Below are positions 22,101 to 37,100 of a DNA stretch of 64,000 nt, in pieces. The translations under genes and the position numbers were made by a program. Below the pieces are notes generated by a model. That model searched no databases. It was not told the origin of the DNA and saw nothing but the letters and a program-made list of their open reading frames with translations. Source of the stretch: Dryomyza anilis (taxonomy: Eukaryota > Arthropoda > Insecta > Diptera > Dryomyzidae); contig OX638130.1 of assembly GCA_951804985.1 (NCBI GenBank), positions 6,000,791-6,064,790 of the forward strand, in the 5' to 3' direction. The stretch's first letter is position 1. Every line of letters begins with the position of its first letter.

Positions 22101-25100
22101 TTTGAACAATTTGAATTTGATTGATTTTTTTTTTATTTAAACTTTTGAATTTTAAATAATAACACAGTGCAGCAAAAGCCCACTTTTTTTTTGGTGCCAG
22201 AGATTTGACAATTTTTTTTAGAGTCCTTGAGTAACTTGAAGAAATTTCACCTAACACCTATCACGTCAGGTTTACGAGAAATATGACCATAAAGGTCCTA
22301 AAGTGATCGCAATATTACCGTTGATTTATTGCGAAAACTGTAGTAGTTATGGATTTGTTTGTTGAGAACCAAATGTAGACACTATCCAAGGCTTCATATC
22401 TGTAGTACATATTCATTTTCTATCTCCTTCTTTTAATACCAATATTAATGATTTTCTAAAGATCAATCAACATAATCGTCTAATTTCATATTAAAGAGTT
22501 GCAAATGTATCATACTGTCCATGGACAATATATGCAGCATAAAGAAAACATAAAAAGTAGCCAAATATGTCGAAGCCGTAAGAACTATAGTTTGTCTAAT
22601 ACTGCACACAGAAAAATCGTCTGTTGGCATGAGGTTAATTGAACCAACGTTTCAGTGTTGTAACCGAAATACATTTGTTATAACCTCATGTCATTAAAAT
22701 GAACGTACCTTATTTTTCTACAACCGAAATGTTAGTCCGCGCAACTGCACGTACGGTTGCCATAACCTCATGATTGTTTTTTTTCATTCTGCCAAAATTG
22801 ACATTCGTGCATTTGTTACGGCGATTGAGTAAGTTGTTGTATCAACAAAATAAATGACACACGGCAACCTCATGCGAATTAGGAGGTTCTTGCAATTACC
22901 ATATCAGTTGTTGCCATCACGTCAGGATTTCGAGGTATTGAGCTACAAATATCTGGTAAATCCTTAATTTTCGTAGTAATATTTCTGGAAAACGGAATTA
23001 GATATGGATATCTTGACTGAAAACCAAATGTAGGCATTCACCTAAGGATCTTTTCTGTTGTAAATTTTAATTTTCTATCACTCCATCAATATTTATATGA
23101 AGAATTAATAAATGTATCATTATTTCTTTGGGAAAAGTATTAAGCACTTCAAAACAGTACAGTAGTAAAATGAAGCCAAATCTCTGGAACCATTAAACAT
23201 ATATCTATTCCACGTGTAGCTCATTTTCCCCCGAGACACATTTTCAACACCGTGACAATTATTTTCCTGAGAAAATTTTATCTCGAAACAATTTTGCCCC
23301 AAGACAATATTTCCAAGAAATGATTATTCCACGAGACAAATGGTCTCCGTTCAAATATTTCATGAGACAAATCTTTCCAGACACTATACTTCTCCAAAAC
23401 AATTCTATCCAGGGGTATATTTTCGCCGAGATAAAAGTTCCCGAGATAATTCATTCCAGGGACAATTCTTGCCAGTCTCCGGTCAAATATTTAATGAGAC
23501 AAATCTTCCTTTACTTTTCCGAAACATTTCTTTCCAAGGATAACATTTCTCTCTTTCCAGGGACAAAAGTTCCCGAAACAATTCATTCCAGGGCCAATTC
23601 TTGCCGGTAAATTCTTTCACAGATTATTCTTCTTCACACTATTCTCCTTCTGACCAATTCGACGTAGAAATTTTTATATTTATTAAAAATAAATTAAAAT
23701 AGTTTCGACACATTTTATTGGAGATGAATTATGAAGAATTCTTCCCCTAGACAATTATTTTCTGGATATTTCTTTTACATTTTTTCTTCTTCCATGAAGT
23801 ATTCTTAATCTTGCCTTGAACAATTCTATCTTAAAGTTATTATAATTTAAAAAAATAATTTAATAAAATTTGTTTTGTATAAAAATGAAAAAAAAATATG
23901 AAAAATGCGAGTCGAAAATTTCCGAGGCCTTTCATTCTCGGAACAATTGTGAAAAAAGTAATACAGAGATCAACAACAAAAATTAAATGCTCCTGACAAA
24001 ATATACAGCAGCATGCAGTCAAACACAGCAAACTTAGGAAATAGGCAGATTTTCGGCAGGTCTTCTCTTGTTTTGTCTGCCCTAGAACCAAATGAAACAT
24101 GCTGAGTTTTTGATGAAAAACAAACGACAAGCTAAGCCCTGTATAAAATCAGCATGAACTTCGCTTTTGCCAGAAATACGTCGATATTCTGCCAGTAAGC
24201 TGTAAAATATTTTATCTTAAAAAAATAGAGATTATTTTGCGATACATTATTTAGAAAAAATAATTAATTTTGAATAATGTATAGTACCTACGTAGTAAAT
24301 TTTTGTTAATCAAATAAAAATCAACTCTCCAATTAAACTGATCTCCTAACATAAATTAAATTCAATTATTTCGCTTTTTTTTTTTTCATTTATGTTTATA
24401 CACAAAATATTTCAGTACGTCATACATACCACAACCCAAAAAAAAAAAATATAAACATTATACGTTCGAAATTTTTCATGAATTTAGCTGGAATTTTTTA
24501 TTTCGCATTTTATTTTTAATTTTTTCAGACATTTTACATTTTAGTAGCCATGTGAAAAATAACAAAGCAAATATTTTAATTGAATTTTGTACTTAATACA
24601 GAGCTATTTATTTTGTAGACGATTATTTTTCAAACATGTTAATTGAGTTTTGTAGTAAATTTTAAAATATTTTGAATGTCAATAATTAAAAATAATATTG
24701 CAAAATATTTCAATACAATTTTAAAGTAAATACTTTAAAAAATGGTAATGTCAAAAACAGTGAAAAATAATTCCAAATACTTAAATCTAATAAAACTACT
24801 TAATTTATATGCGTAAATTATAATAAAACGCAATTGCTACGCTACATGCCTGCAGTCAACACCAGAGGGGGCTTTATTTAAAAAAAACCTCCATGGATCT
24901 TTGTTTTTTTTTTGAATGTGGGAGAAAGATAACCTTTGTGAATGTTTGAAAATTTCGAAGACAATGACGAATGAGACCTATTGAAAATGCAACAAAATGA
25001 AACTGTAACGAATTGTTAATAAATTAAAAGCAAAATACTAAATATATAACACAGCAACACTTTCACTGGCTGGGAAATAATTAATTTGTTTTTTTATAAA

Positions 25101-28100
25101 TTGAATTTTTCTTTTATGCATAAACAATTTTTTTTTTTTTGAATGGCAGACAGTACATTTTGATGTCAGACTAACAGAATTTCACATATTTAAATATAAT
25201 GGTTACATTTTAATTAAATGTGTATGAAAAATCAGAACAATCATATATGCCATTAATCTGAATCACATGAAACTGGGTTGAATTAATATTTTTTTTTAAG
25301 GGAAATTTTAAAATTTAATTTGTTATATTTTAATTTTAATTAATAGTGAATTTTTTTTCGAATTTTAATGCATTTCGTATTCAAATTTGAAATCAAACAA
25401 TTCAAATTTGAACCTCAACGAGTTATATTTTGATTAATCAAAAATTCGTTTAAATACCAATGATTTTTTCAAAAAAGTCCTTTAATAAAAATACTTTTTA
25501 AAAATTAAATAAAAAAATTTGGCACTTATTATTCATATTCATATATGAGTATTCATATTCATATATGAGTATTCATATTCATATATGAGTATTCATATTC
25601 ATATATGAGTATTCATATTCATATATGAGTATTCATATTCATATATGAGTATTCATATTCATATATGAGTATGAATATGAATACGGTTTTCCAAAATAAA
25701 TTCATTTAATTTGAAATGGTACTATGAGATACCCCAGAAAACATTTTGAGTCTTTTAAGACTGATAAATGTGTCATATTTATGAGTGTTACCCTCATATA
25801 TGAGCACTTAAAAGAGCCCAAACTCCTCAGTAGAGGGCTGCATTTTATGAGTCCAAAAACTCTCATATTTATGAGACTTTTAATACTCCTAAAACATTCA
25901 TATTTGAGTACCAAAAAGAGTCCAAAAAGGCTCCCGCATCTGGTTAGAGGGCACGATTTTATGAGCTCAAAAACACTCATATTTATAACACTTTTGTTAC
26001 GCCTAAAACACTCATATATGAACACTCAAAAGAGCTCAACCCCTTTATGAGTCCAAAAAAACACTCATATTTATGAGACTATTATTCCTCCTATAACAAT
26101 CATATTGCAGTAGGGCCCAAAAACTTAGATAAAACTTATATAAAAGACACGCTTTTAAGAGCCCTAAAATTCTCATATTTATAATTATTTTAAATATTCT
26201 TAAAACATTCATATTTTTGAGACTTTTCAGAAACCACAATTACTTCATTTTCGATGGTTTCCTTTTCTTTTAAAATAGTATCTTAAATGAATCCAATGTC
26301 ATTCATATTCATGTTTTTCTTAGTCCGAGAAAAAACTCATTCATTTTAATGAAATTCATGAAATATGTATTTTTGTCTGTTGAATTTACACTAAAAAAAT
26401 TAATTTTCATTTGATTTCAAATTCAAAACGAATATTAGTATATCAATATTATTTAAACAGTAGGCTCCGAAAGCCAGCATAAATAAGATACTTTTATGAC
26501 TTCCTTTTCTGAGTGCTCCTTAAATACTCTTAAATTTGATGATTTTATGAGTTTCATTTGAGGGGGCTCCTAAAGCGCTCATGAATGAAACTCTTTTATG
26601 AGTAAAATTTTGAAGCATTCCTAATAAAGAGACGCTACAAAAGTAGAGCGATAGGGACAGCAAACGACGCCATATTTCTTGCCGCTCTTTTGACATTTCT
26701 CTTTAGTAAGGTTTGCCATTTCATGATGGAAAGATATACGAGCCAACAACGAGTCGAAATTATTAAAATTTACTACCGAAATTCGGAGTCAGTGGCCTCA
26801 ACGTTAAGAGCGCTACGTCCAATTTATGGTCGTCATAATCGTCCTAGCAGATCAATAATTGAGCGTCTAGTGGAAAAATTTGAATCCACAGGCACAGTAC
26901 AAAATGTTCCCGTGCCAGTGAGACAAAGAAGTGCCAGTAGTGTCGAGAATATTGCTGCCGCTGAGGTTTCAGTTGAAGAAAGCCCAAATGTGTCTCTCAC
27001 ACGTCGTTCTCAAGCGTTGGGCATATCTGTGACGTCCTTGTGGCGAATTTTGCGAAAAGATCTTGGCCTACATCCTTACAAAATCCTTACAAAATAATTT
27101 CATTGATATCCAAAACCGTTTTTGTTTTATTTAAAAAAAAACTTTTGTAGCGCTCTTATTGAAAAACCCTTTACATTCTAAAATATATAACTTTTATGAG
27201 TCTATTTTCTGAGCGCTCAGACACAGTATTATATTTGATGCTTTTAGGAGTCTAATTTATGAGGGCTCCTAAATAACACCTAAGTATGAATCTTTTATGA
27301 GTAATATTTTGAGAGCTCCGAAAGCAATCTTAAATGAGACACTTTTATGAGTCTTTTTTCTGAAGGCTCATAAAACACTCAAAAATTGGCTCCAATTTTC
27401 CTAAATTGTTAAAAATTAATTCAAATTTTTTAAATGCAAATAAAAGCTGTAAATGTTCGATCATAAAATTTGATATGCATTTGCTTTTCAAATGCAAATA
27501 AAACCCTTTAACGAATGGATCAAGAAAAACTGAGATACACGTGTATTTTATTTTTTAGCGTACTTTAAGAATATATAGGATTTCTCATAAGTGCAGCCAA
27601 AAGTTGAATTTTGTCGTACGGTGTTATAATTCAAAAATCGTGTATTTTCCAGAAAATTCGTTCGAAAGCTCGAACAGGCTCGAATGCTATTTATTATTCC
27701 GAATAAAATTTTTGCAAAGATCGAGTCAAAAATGTTGTAATTTTTAAGGATTATTTGGGTCATTCTTCCGGCAAACACAAATGAATGGAATTTTGTAGTT
27801 TGTACATTCCACATTTATCTTGTTTTTAATAATATTTCGAAAAAAACAAAAATAAACTTTTTGGTTTAAAGATTTTTTTTAAAGCTTGTTATATTTAAAA
27901 AATAAATAAAATAAGAAATATGTACGTCAATAATTTCATTTATTGCTCTTTTGTGTGTCCATAATTCTTTGTTTTATAATCTTTTTTATTATATAATAAA
28001 TCTTTGCAAAAAATTAATATAATTTTTTCATTTGTTCAACGAATATTCTTGAATGAGCTCGCTTATAGTCTTTGGTAAAAAGAAATGTTTATTATATTTT

Positions 28101-31100
28101 TTTTAACAACAAAAAATATTTGCTACAAATAACATTTATAAAAACATATTTTGTCGCCAATAAATTTATAGAAAAAAAAATAGAAAAAAAAAGAACTTTG
28201 AATGGAATTTGATGATGTTTGTGAATTTAATGGACGGTCGCTTTTGCTTTATGGCGCCATGGGATCGAGGATCGTTTGGCGACTGGTAAATCAAATAAAT
28301 TAAATATGGCGCATTTTTTTAAATGGCTGGCGCAAGCTTCAGGATTATTTGCAGCACAAAAAATCCATTATCCGAGATTAAAAAAACATTTTTGTTACGA
28401 TTTTTAATAAAAATTATATACACCCAAAAAAAATCCCTCAAATCCCATTAAAATTGGTCAATAGGTAATTATTGATTTAATAGTATACAAAAAATTAATT
28501 TTGTTCATATAAACTCAATGGCAATGTCATGGTATTTTCTAGTATTTAATGGTACTTTCCGATTAAAATATTAATTTATACTATTGACTTTTTTTAAAAG
28601 TAAAAACTATTATTTATATAGAATTTTTTTTATTTTTGGATGTAGTTAAAAAAAATATAAATTATAATTTATGTAAGTGTTTTTGCTTTTTCTTTTGTTT
28701 TTCTGTTTTTCTCTATTTTGCGTTTTTATTTCTGTGTTTTTTTGCATTTGCGATTTTGACTCATCTTAAACATTTATTTTATTTTATTTTTGTGTTTTTG
28801 GTTTTGTTTTCTTAATTTTTATTTTTGTGTTTTTGGTTTAACTTTTGTTTTTTTTTGAATTTGATTATGTTTTGTGATTTTCTATTTTGCATTTTTTTTG
28901 TTTTAGCTTTTATATTTGCGATTTGGTTGTGTTTTTCTTTTTATTTTTGTTTTGATTTTGATTTGTGCTTTTAATTTTGTTTTTTTTTTACTTTTATTTT
29001 TGAGTCTTTGGTTTTACTTTTTTTTGCGTTTAATTTTATTTTCTGATTTTATATTTTGCGTTTTTGTGTTTTAGCTTTTATTTTTGCGATTTGGTTATGT
29101 GTTTTTTCATTTTGCTTTTTTGTTTATTCTTTGTTATTTTGTTTTTGTGTTTTTACTTTTTTTTGCATTTCTTTTTATGTTTTTGTTGTGTTTTTTACTT
29201 TTGGTTGGTATTTTTATTTTATGTTTTTCTTTGTTTTTGCTACTTCTTTTTTTGTTTCGTATTTGTGTTTTTGGTTTTGTTTTGTTTTACTTTTGTTTCT
29301 GTATTTTTAATTTTGCTGTTATTTTTATGTTTTTGTTGTTTTGTTTTTTTGATTTTGTGTTTTTACTTTCGTAACATTTTTTTGTAAAATTATTTCATGT
29401 TCGTAGCTGTTAGCGGAATCTCGAAATTCACTAACTTATTTGTACTTTAAGTTTTATTTTATTGTAGCTTCTATTTTATTTTAGTATGAAGATTTAGTCA
29501 AGATTTTAGTACTATTTTCAATACTATTTTTGATACTTTTTTCCTTAATTTTTAATACTATTTTGGAAATATTTTTAAAACTATTTATTTAATCATTTAT
29601 CATGATTGGAAAGTATTTTACTCGTTAAGCTTACGTTAATTTCAGAAGATTATTTTTTTTTTAATTTTATATTTCTACTACTTTTTTCTTTAGTGGAATT
29701 GAATTTGTTTTTAATCTATTTTTATATATATTGGAATAGTTATTTTAGATTGCATTTAGGTAGTAATTGTTGGCTACTATTTCTTTCTTTAATTTTTCTA
29801 AATTGCATTTAAAATTTTTGGATAAAATACTTTTGTAAATTAGTATAATTTTTTTGTTGAGTTTATTTTGTTGGTTTTAATTCATTTTTTTATTTTCATC
29901 TCAATAAAATCGTTTACAAATAGTTAGTAATTATGTTCGTTAGTTTGCACTATATTCTTTACAAACATGTATCATTTTATTTTTTTTTCATAAAACCTTA
30001 AATACTAAAAAAATATTTTTAAAAATGCCTAAAAAAATAACAATTTTGAGTTTAGACCTAAATATCCCTAAATTGTATTTAATTTATTATAAAATATTAT
30101 TTTTTAAAATAAGTACAGACAATTTAAAGAAAATTTACGTTTAAAGTTTTTGAGAAAACTAATTTGGTAATTCTAAAAAAATTAATATTAAACAGTTTAT
30201 GAAAAAAAAAAGTTCAGCTCCAAATATCTTAAAATCACATTCGAATATGAGGACTATATTATAAATTAAAATATGTCCAGACAAATAAAAGAGAAATTGC
30301 GTTTAAAGTTTTTTAAAAAACTATTTTTAAAAAATTCTATAATTTATACTATAATTTACGTATTCTAAAAAGTGACTAAAAGCAGGTAAAATAGGTAAAA
30401 AATAATTAAATTATCAACTTAGATTCAAGTATAATTGCCTATATATTAAAATTTGTCTTGCCAATTTCAATAAAAATTGTGTTTAACATTTTTTGATTAA
30501 TTACTTTTGTAAAGCTGTATCATTTTTTGTATAATTTATAAATTCTTCAAATACTTTTATTTTATTTCTGTGTTTTAAATTTTCAAAAAGTAAAACCAAT
30601 AACAAATAGTTTGAAATTTTGAACGATAGTTTGGACTATATTCTGTACTTTTTGTTATTTTTTATACGAATTTTTTTAAATATATTTTATTTTCTTTTAT
30701 ATTATTGTAAAATTGAAAAGACATATTTTAAAACACCAGACAACATTATAATCAGGCAAATTGTTCGAAACACGCAGGCAAACAAGCTACCTGTACGCAT
30801 TGAAATCACATTTATATGAAGCTTTGAGGTAGGCAAAGGTGGGAATGTGGACAAAAGCTGCTGGTTCCCTGCTATAGCATGAAAACAAAATTTGGTAGGG
30901 AAATGGCAGGCATAGGTAGGGTTAGGTAGGCAATAATCTGGAAGCTAAATGGTAGGGAAAGGTAGGGAGCATAAACATATGATTTAGATCATGGGTGACC
31001 ATCCATCCCTCCCTCAACCAAAATTTCTTGTTGTACAACGACACCGACAAATTTTGTTTGTTGTATTTTCGCAAAAATCAATCGCTTCGATGATGTGTTG

Positions 31101-34100
31101 TTGGTTACGCATATTTCTGCTGCTTCACATCACGTAAATCATTTCAGAGCAGAGTTCTGAACATAATCTGAATATTCCGAATATTGTCAGAGTTGATCTG
31201 AACTCTACGCAATCTGAACTCAACCTGAAGACTCTGATTGAAATTAAAAACAACTTGAGCAGGAGTTGTCTAATTCGTATGAAGTCTTGTTTGACAAATA
31301 ATATTAACGCCAACTGTTCAGCCAGCTCGATAAAATGAAATCGAGCACGTCGAGTCTGTTCTGAACAACCGACTTCGATAATCTGAGCAAATAAACAAAC
31401 GAAAACTACTGACTCTGAATGTTCAGAGTTTTAAAACAAACGCAGATCTTGACAGTTCGAGCTCAGTTCAGAACTAATAAACGAAAACGCCCATTGTGTC
31501 GCCTTGTTATTGTTATCGAAGTAAGCAATAACAAAACACGTTTTGTACAACAAGAAGATTATTTGTGGGCGAAAATGGTTAAAAGAGCCAGTCGCTGGTC
31601 ACCTCCCGATGTAGATCAGCATAGATAGGGAAAATATTCACTTAACAAACCGACTTAACAAACCGTAAATAAAAAAAAACAAACCCACAATTTGAAGCGT
31701 AAGAAATAACTGCCAAAAAATGTTGATACTGAAAAATTTTTGAAGGCAATTTTGATATTTTAAACCACATTTTCCATCGACAACTTGTTGATCAAACTTT
31801 TAAAACTTCAAAACAGAAATTCCTATACAATGTGTTTGCCTGCTACTCGGAGGCTACCTTTCCCTTCCATATTCTAGCTATAAAGACACCTTTCAAAACT
31901 TCAAAACCAAAACTTACAGAAAAATGCTTTTGTCTGCTAGAGGTAGGCTTGAACATACCAGTTTCCTGCTATAGGGAGCCTACTTATTTTCAAAAATTCA
32001 AAATGCCTGCTATGTAATCTTGTGAGTTTTCCTCAAAAATACTACTACTAGTTTCCTTGCATATTTTTTGTCTGGGGAATACGCTTTTTTGGTACAATTT
32101 TTTAAGTTTTAATTTTATATTTTAAACTAATTGCATGGAATTTCAGTGCAATGTATTTTGTATTTAGTTCAACATTTTCTTAATACTATTTTTAAGTACT
32201 ATTTTAACAACTTTAAATTTTGCTACTTTTTTTTTAATACATTTTAATTAAAAATTTAATTTCCTGTATTATTTTAGAAAATTATAATTTTTTTTTTGTT
32301 AATACATTTTTCGCCGACAAACTATATGCGTGGCAACAACCTAAGCACACAGCCAGCCAGACAGACACTCACACATGGACGTAACGACGAACGGATAAAT
32401 GGACAGACATATGGACAGACGTTTTGTGTGCAGGCGAGCACGTCCGTTAATGTTGTCTTTTGACGCTCAAGCGTCAAGTTGTTTGCACCACCTCGCTGAC
32501 GGTCATTGCCAAGAATTTTTCAAATATTTTTGAACTTGGCGAGTGTCGTCGAGAGCGTTCGCCGCCGCCACTCGCGAGTTGTTTTTGTTTCCGTTTGTTT
32601 TAGATATGAAAAGTTTTTCGATTTGTCTTAGGTTCTATTGCAAATTATTTTATTTATTTTAGCGGAAAATACGTTTTTGTCAAAGTGTGAAATGAAATTT
32701 CTTAAGCAGCAGCAAAGCAGCATCAGCACAAAAGCAACAAAATTGTGAAAAATACTAAATATTTTAATTTGTTTAATATTATAATAAGTATTATTTGTGT
32801 TTTTTTTTTTTGTAAATGAAGGCAGCAACTGTTGAGCGAAAATTCCGCATTATTTTTAAATTATTTATTTGTTTAATTTTATATTTTTTGTGACGCTTGT
32901 GACGCAGCCGCCGACCGTCACAGTGGAACGAAATGCTATAGACGCGTGTTGTGATTTTTTGGCAACGCATATAAAAAATTAAAAAAAAAAAGATTTTTTT
33001 TTCTCAAATTTATCACAAAAGCTTGGCAAACATTTAGCAATTTTTTGTTGTGTATTAAAAAAAATGTTTTTTCTCTTAGTTCAAATAAAAAATTTGGCGG
33101 AATTTCATTAACTGAAATAATACTTAAATAATCTCTTGATTTATGTATGTGCAGACACTTGAATTCCACGCATAACTGAGATTTATAATATTTAGAAAAA
33201 ATAAAAAAATGTATTTTAAAAATACAAATTCCACTTATTAAGCAGTTTGTGTTCAAATGTTTTGTTAATAAAATTTTAAAAAATTGTAAAATTCAAATAT
33301 TAAGCTTTAATGATACATTTTTATTATAAAGTTTTATTCGGTTTTCTTTTTTTTATATAAAAAAAAACTTTTAATTAAAAATATTTATTGACAGTGAATT
33401 TGAATCAAAAGACAAAATTCGAATTGTATTTATTTTCTTTAAGTAAACCTATTGAAAAAATCTCGTTTAAGCGAATTTCAAAATTTTGCGTTTTTCGTAT
33501 TTTAAAATTCGATTTCTCAAAACAATTATAGATTTCATAGGGCATTTACATTTATTTTAAATATCCACATTTTTTGATTAAAATGGTTTTATTTTAAAAT
33601 TTCCCAATAAAATCACGCATTTCTACTTTTAAAAAATCCATGTATTTGAAGACCCTCTAACAGCGAAAGTGAGTATGTATTATTCTACCCAGTGAATAAA
33701 CCCTACGGGGAATATAACCGGTCCTAGACTAGGCACGTGACAGGTTCCACGGAGATTGTTAACCGGTCCTAGTTCTGGTTCTTTTATATGAAACCAACCG
33801 GCAAATTAACACCTCCTGCAGACCTTTAGACCTATCACAGGACTGGTCTTCAAAATAGTGTTCTGTGACCAGTACCTTTAGACCTATCACAGAACTAGTC
33901 ATTAAAATCCTGTTCTGTGACTGTTATCAATGGTTGATTAAGTAAAAAAAATCTTTTTTTTATTTATTTTTTGATTGTTACTTTTTTTATATATTTTAAA
34001 CTTTACTTATTTTATTTTACTTACATTTACATTATATTTTATCTTACCTTCTTCTTCAAGCATTTACATTTCATTATTTATTCCACCTTGCATGAGTTCA

Positions 34101-37100
34101 TTACAATTACTTGGAAGACATACTGAATTTAAATCAATGCAGTATGCAGTCTACGAATTATAGACGCATTAGTTGCAGCGTGTAAATAAGTCTCGAAACT
34201 GTGGCGCCACCTAGTGTCTTTTCGTTCCACTAGTGACATATTTAGCATTGACACGATCCATCTCCTCATGCAGACCTTTAGACCTATCACTTGAAGACCA
34301 GTCAAGAACTGTTCTAAGTCGGTACCAATGGTACCGGTCACGTGATAGGTAGTTTTAGACCAATTGACACCTTTTTCCCGCAGGGGAGTGATATAGGACA
34401 CCTATGCTTGTTAAGCATCAAGTGAGATTTCCGATTTTCTGTTCCCCCCACCATCGCTATACTTATCAACTAGCGCTAGCTATATGTTTTCAAAATACTC
34501 CATTTATTTAAGAAAACAAAATTTTGAAGTTTTTTATTTAGAATATTTCATTGAAAAAAACTGAAAAATTTAGTTCTCTACGTATTTTAGATTTCACTAA
34601 CCCGAATCCTCCTGTATTTTTTTTCGAACTTTGAGATAAAACTTCTTTGACCTACTCATAAGGACGCTAGGGTCCCGAATATATCATTTATTTTTTGCAT
34701 TGGGTGTAACTGCATTTACACAGAACGAGATGTGCAAATGCGATAAAAACCAAGAAACTCTTAAAAAATAAATATATATCAAATAAAATTTTGAAAACCG
34801 AGTAAAATTAAAAATAATAGAGATCGACCGCTATAATATGCACTACAATTTATTATTTTCTGATTACTACAGAATAAAATGATATTGCTTCCACTTCTTC
34901 TTTTTATAAATCTTTGCCTTGTTCACGTTTTTAAATTTTGCTTCACTACGATAAGATATATTGATATATAGTTATAATAGCTTTATTTTTTGTTTATTTA
35001 TTTATTTTTTAAGAGATAAATCTAGAAATTTCACAAATTTAAGAAACATTTTCTATTCAAGTTTTGAACGATCACATACTAAAATATAAAAACATTAAAA
35101 ATTTTAATGATTTTTAATAAAGAATTTTGCAAAATTGAGTTTTAATTAAATTATTTATTTGAAATATTAACTATGAATATAGAAAATTTAAATATTTCGA
35201 ATACATTTTATCAACATTTCTTCATTTCAGTTAAAAACCAGTTGGGAAGGTTAGATCACATGGGAAATTTTAAAGTAGGGACATTTTATAGTAGGTGTTA
35301 TTATGATAGTTAGGATTATCAAAATTATAGTCGGTCTAAGGCGACTATAAATATCCTACACATATGTGCGGTTACCATACAAAGTGGTATATAGGTCACC
35401 AGGGTATACGAATCCTGAAACTAACTACATACCCATATTTATAAATGGGTAGATGTACCGAATTTCGATTTTTTTGGAACAAGTCGTTTCGCGGGAAAAC
35501 ATTATTTTCATATGACCAAAAAAGTTTACCTAAGCACGTATACAGTAAAATTCATCAGTATATGTATGTTTTATACGAGGTATTTTAACATAAGTGGTCG
35601 GTTCACAGGTCGCAATGGACTGATCATGCCCATTTTCACTGACAGACAGCGTAGATATATCAGTAATCTGATCATTTATTTAGCTCTTCTAGTTTTTCTG
35701 TAATCAAGATTTCAACAGACAGATCGACATCGCTAAATCGACTCATGAGGTCATGCTGACAATATATATACTTTTCCATACCGGAGATGCTTCCTACTGG
35801 GTGTTACAAACGGCGTACCAAAAGGAATATACCCTTTCAATCTTAAAGAATTCTGAAATACAAAATTTGAATGATTTTTCGAAATGTATATTGAAAACTT
35901 TAATTTCAGTATTTTTCGGAATACCATTTAACAATAACTTAGAATTTAGAAATATCAAATAATACAAAATCATTTTCCACTTCAATATTGAAAAATCGCA
36001 TTTTGAAATATGAAAATATAACGAAATTTTAATGATTCATAATCAGAATCTATATATATAAAACTATATTGTTTTCGTTGAATACGCCCATTTTTACGTT
36101 AATTTTTATTTTTGGTGTATAAATCAGATTCATAGCAAAACCACTGAATGTATTTTTTCTGAAAATATACATTACAATGCTATTAAGTCCATGGATTATC
36201 CTAAAACATATATAAAACATATATATTAAGTCCATGGATTATCCTAAAACATATATAAACTAGATTGGGCAAAGGGGAGTTGCACGTTCCATAGAACCCA
36301 AAAATTCAATACACTATATCTGAACCCTAATATTATCGATTTCAACTAAACTTTAAATTTAGTTGTTACTCATTTTACTTAATATCACCATACCAAACTC
36401 ACCAAAACCAAACTCTCCATACCAAACTCACCAAACCAAACTCACCGTACCAAACTCACCACACCAAAACAAAATAAGAATCCTCTGCACGGGTTTCGTT
36501 AAGATTTGGAAGTTATATACTACAGACCTATGAGAAGGTCACTATAGAATTTTCGTTCACCACGCCCACTTATACGCCTTTTTTTATTTTTGGTGTATGT
36601 TTCAGATTCCTAGCAAAATCGCTGAACGAATTTTACTGAAAATTTGCATTACTATGATATAAGGTCTATGTAGTATCCTAAGTCTGAAATAAATCAGATT
36701 GGACAAAGAGGAGTGGCACCTCCCATAGAACACAAAAATTTAGTACGCTATATCTCAGTCCTTGTGTTATCGATTTCAATTGTTTTTCAGTATTAAAAAG
36801 TAAAAATTTAAAATACGAAAAGAAAAATGTTTACTGATCTTGACTATAGAAGAAATGACATTTAGTTTAAACTAAGTTTAATTTGAAAATAATTTAGATA
36901 TCATTTAATATTAGTCCTAAAACTAACATTTTTAAGTATTTCACAAACATTGTTCATTTTGTTTTGTCAAATCTTATTCTAAAATACGAACAAATTAAAA
37001 TTTAGAGGTAGATTAAAATCGGATTTTGAACTATTTAATTTAATGTTCCTTTATTATTAAATAATATGAAGCATAAACTTAAAATGTATAGATTTTTAAA

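Larger units (their letters stand above)
25720..27400 (-). repeat. Right arm of the large inverted-repeat pair
   Basis: Reverse-complement counterpart of 18.4-19.9 kb. Examples are TCATATTTATGAGAC, GAGGGC and TTTTATGAGTCCAAAAAC near 25.83-25.88 kb, and GAGTGCTCCTTAAATACTC at about 26511. A mariner remnant (26617-27170) is inserted in this arm. Apparent frames on both strands across 25.7-26.05 kb come from the repeat and are not genes. Confidence 0.7.

Noticed and set aside
25702..26050. Two opposite-strand frames of about 107 residues
   Set aside because: They sit entirely in the right arm of the inverted-repeat pair and contain its internal repeats.
29056..29387. Overlapping frames that look like a Phe/Cys-rich membrane protein
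   Set aside because: Three frames of the same T/G tract all stay open because the tract lacks A and C; there is no domain and no conserved pattern.
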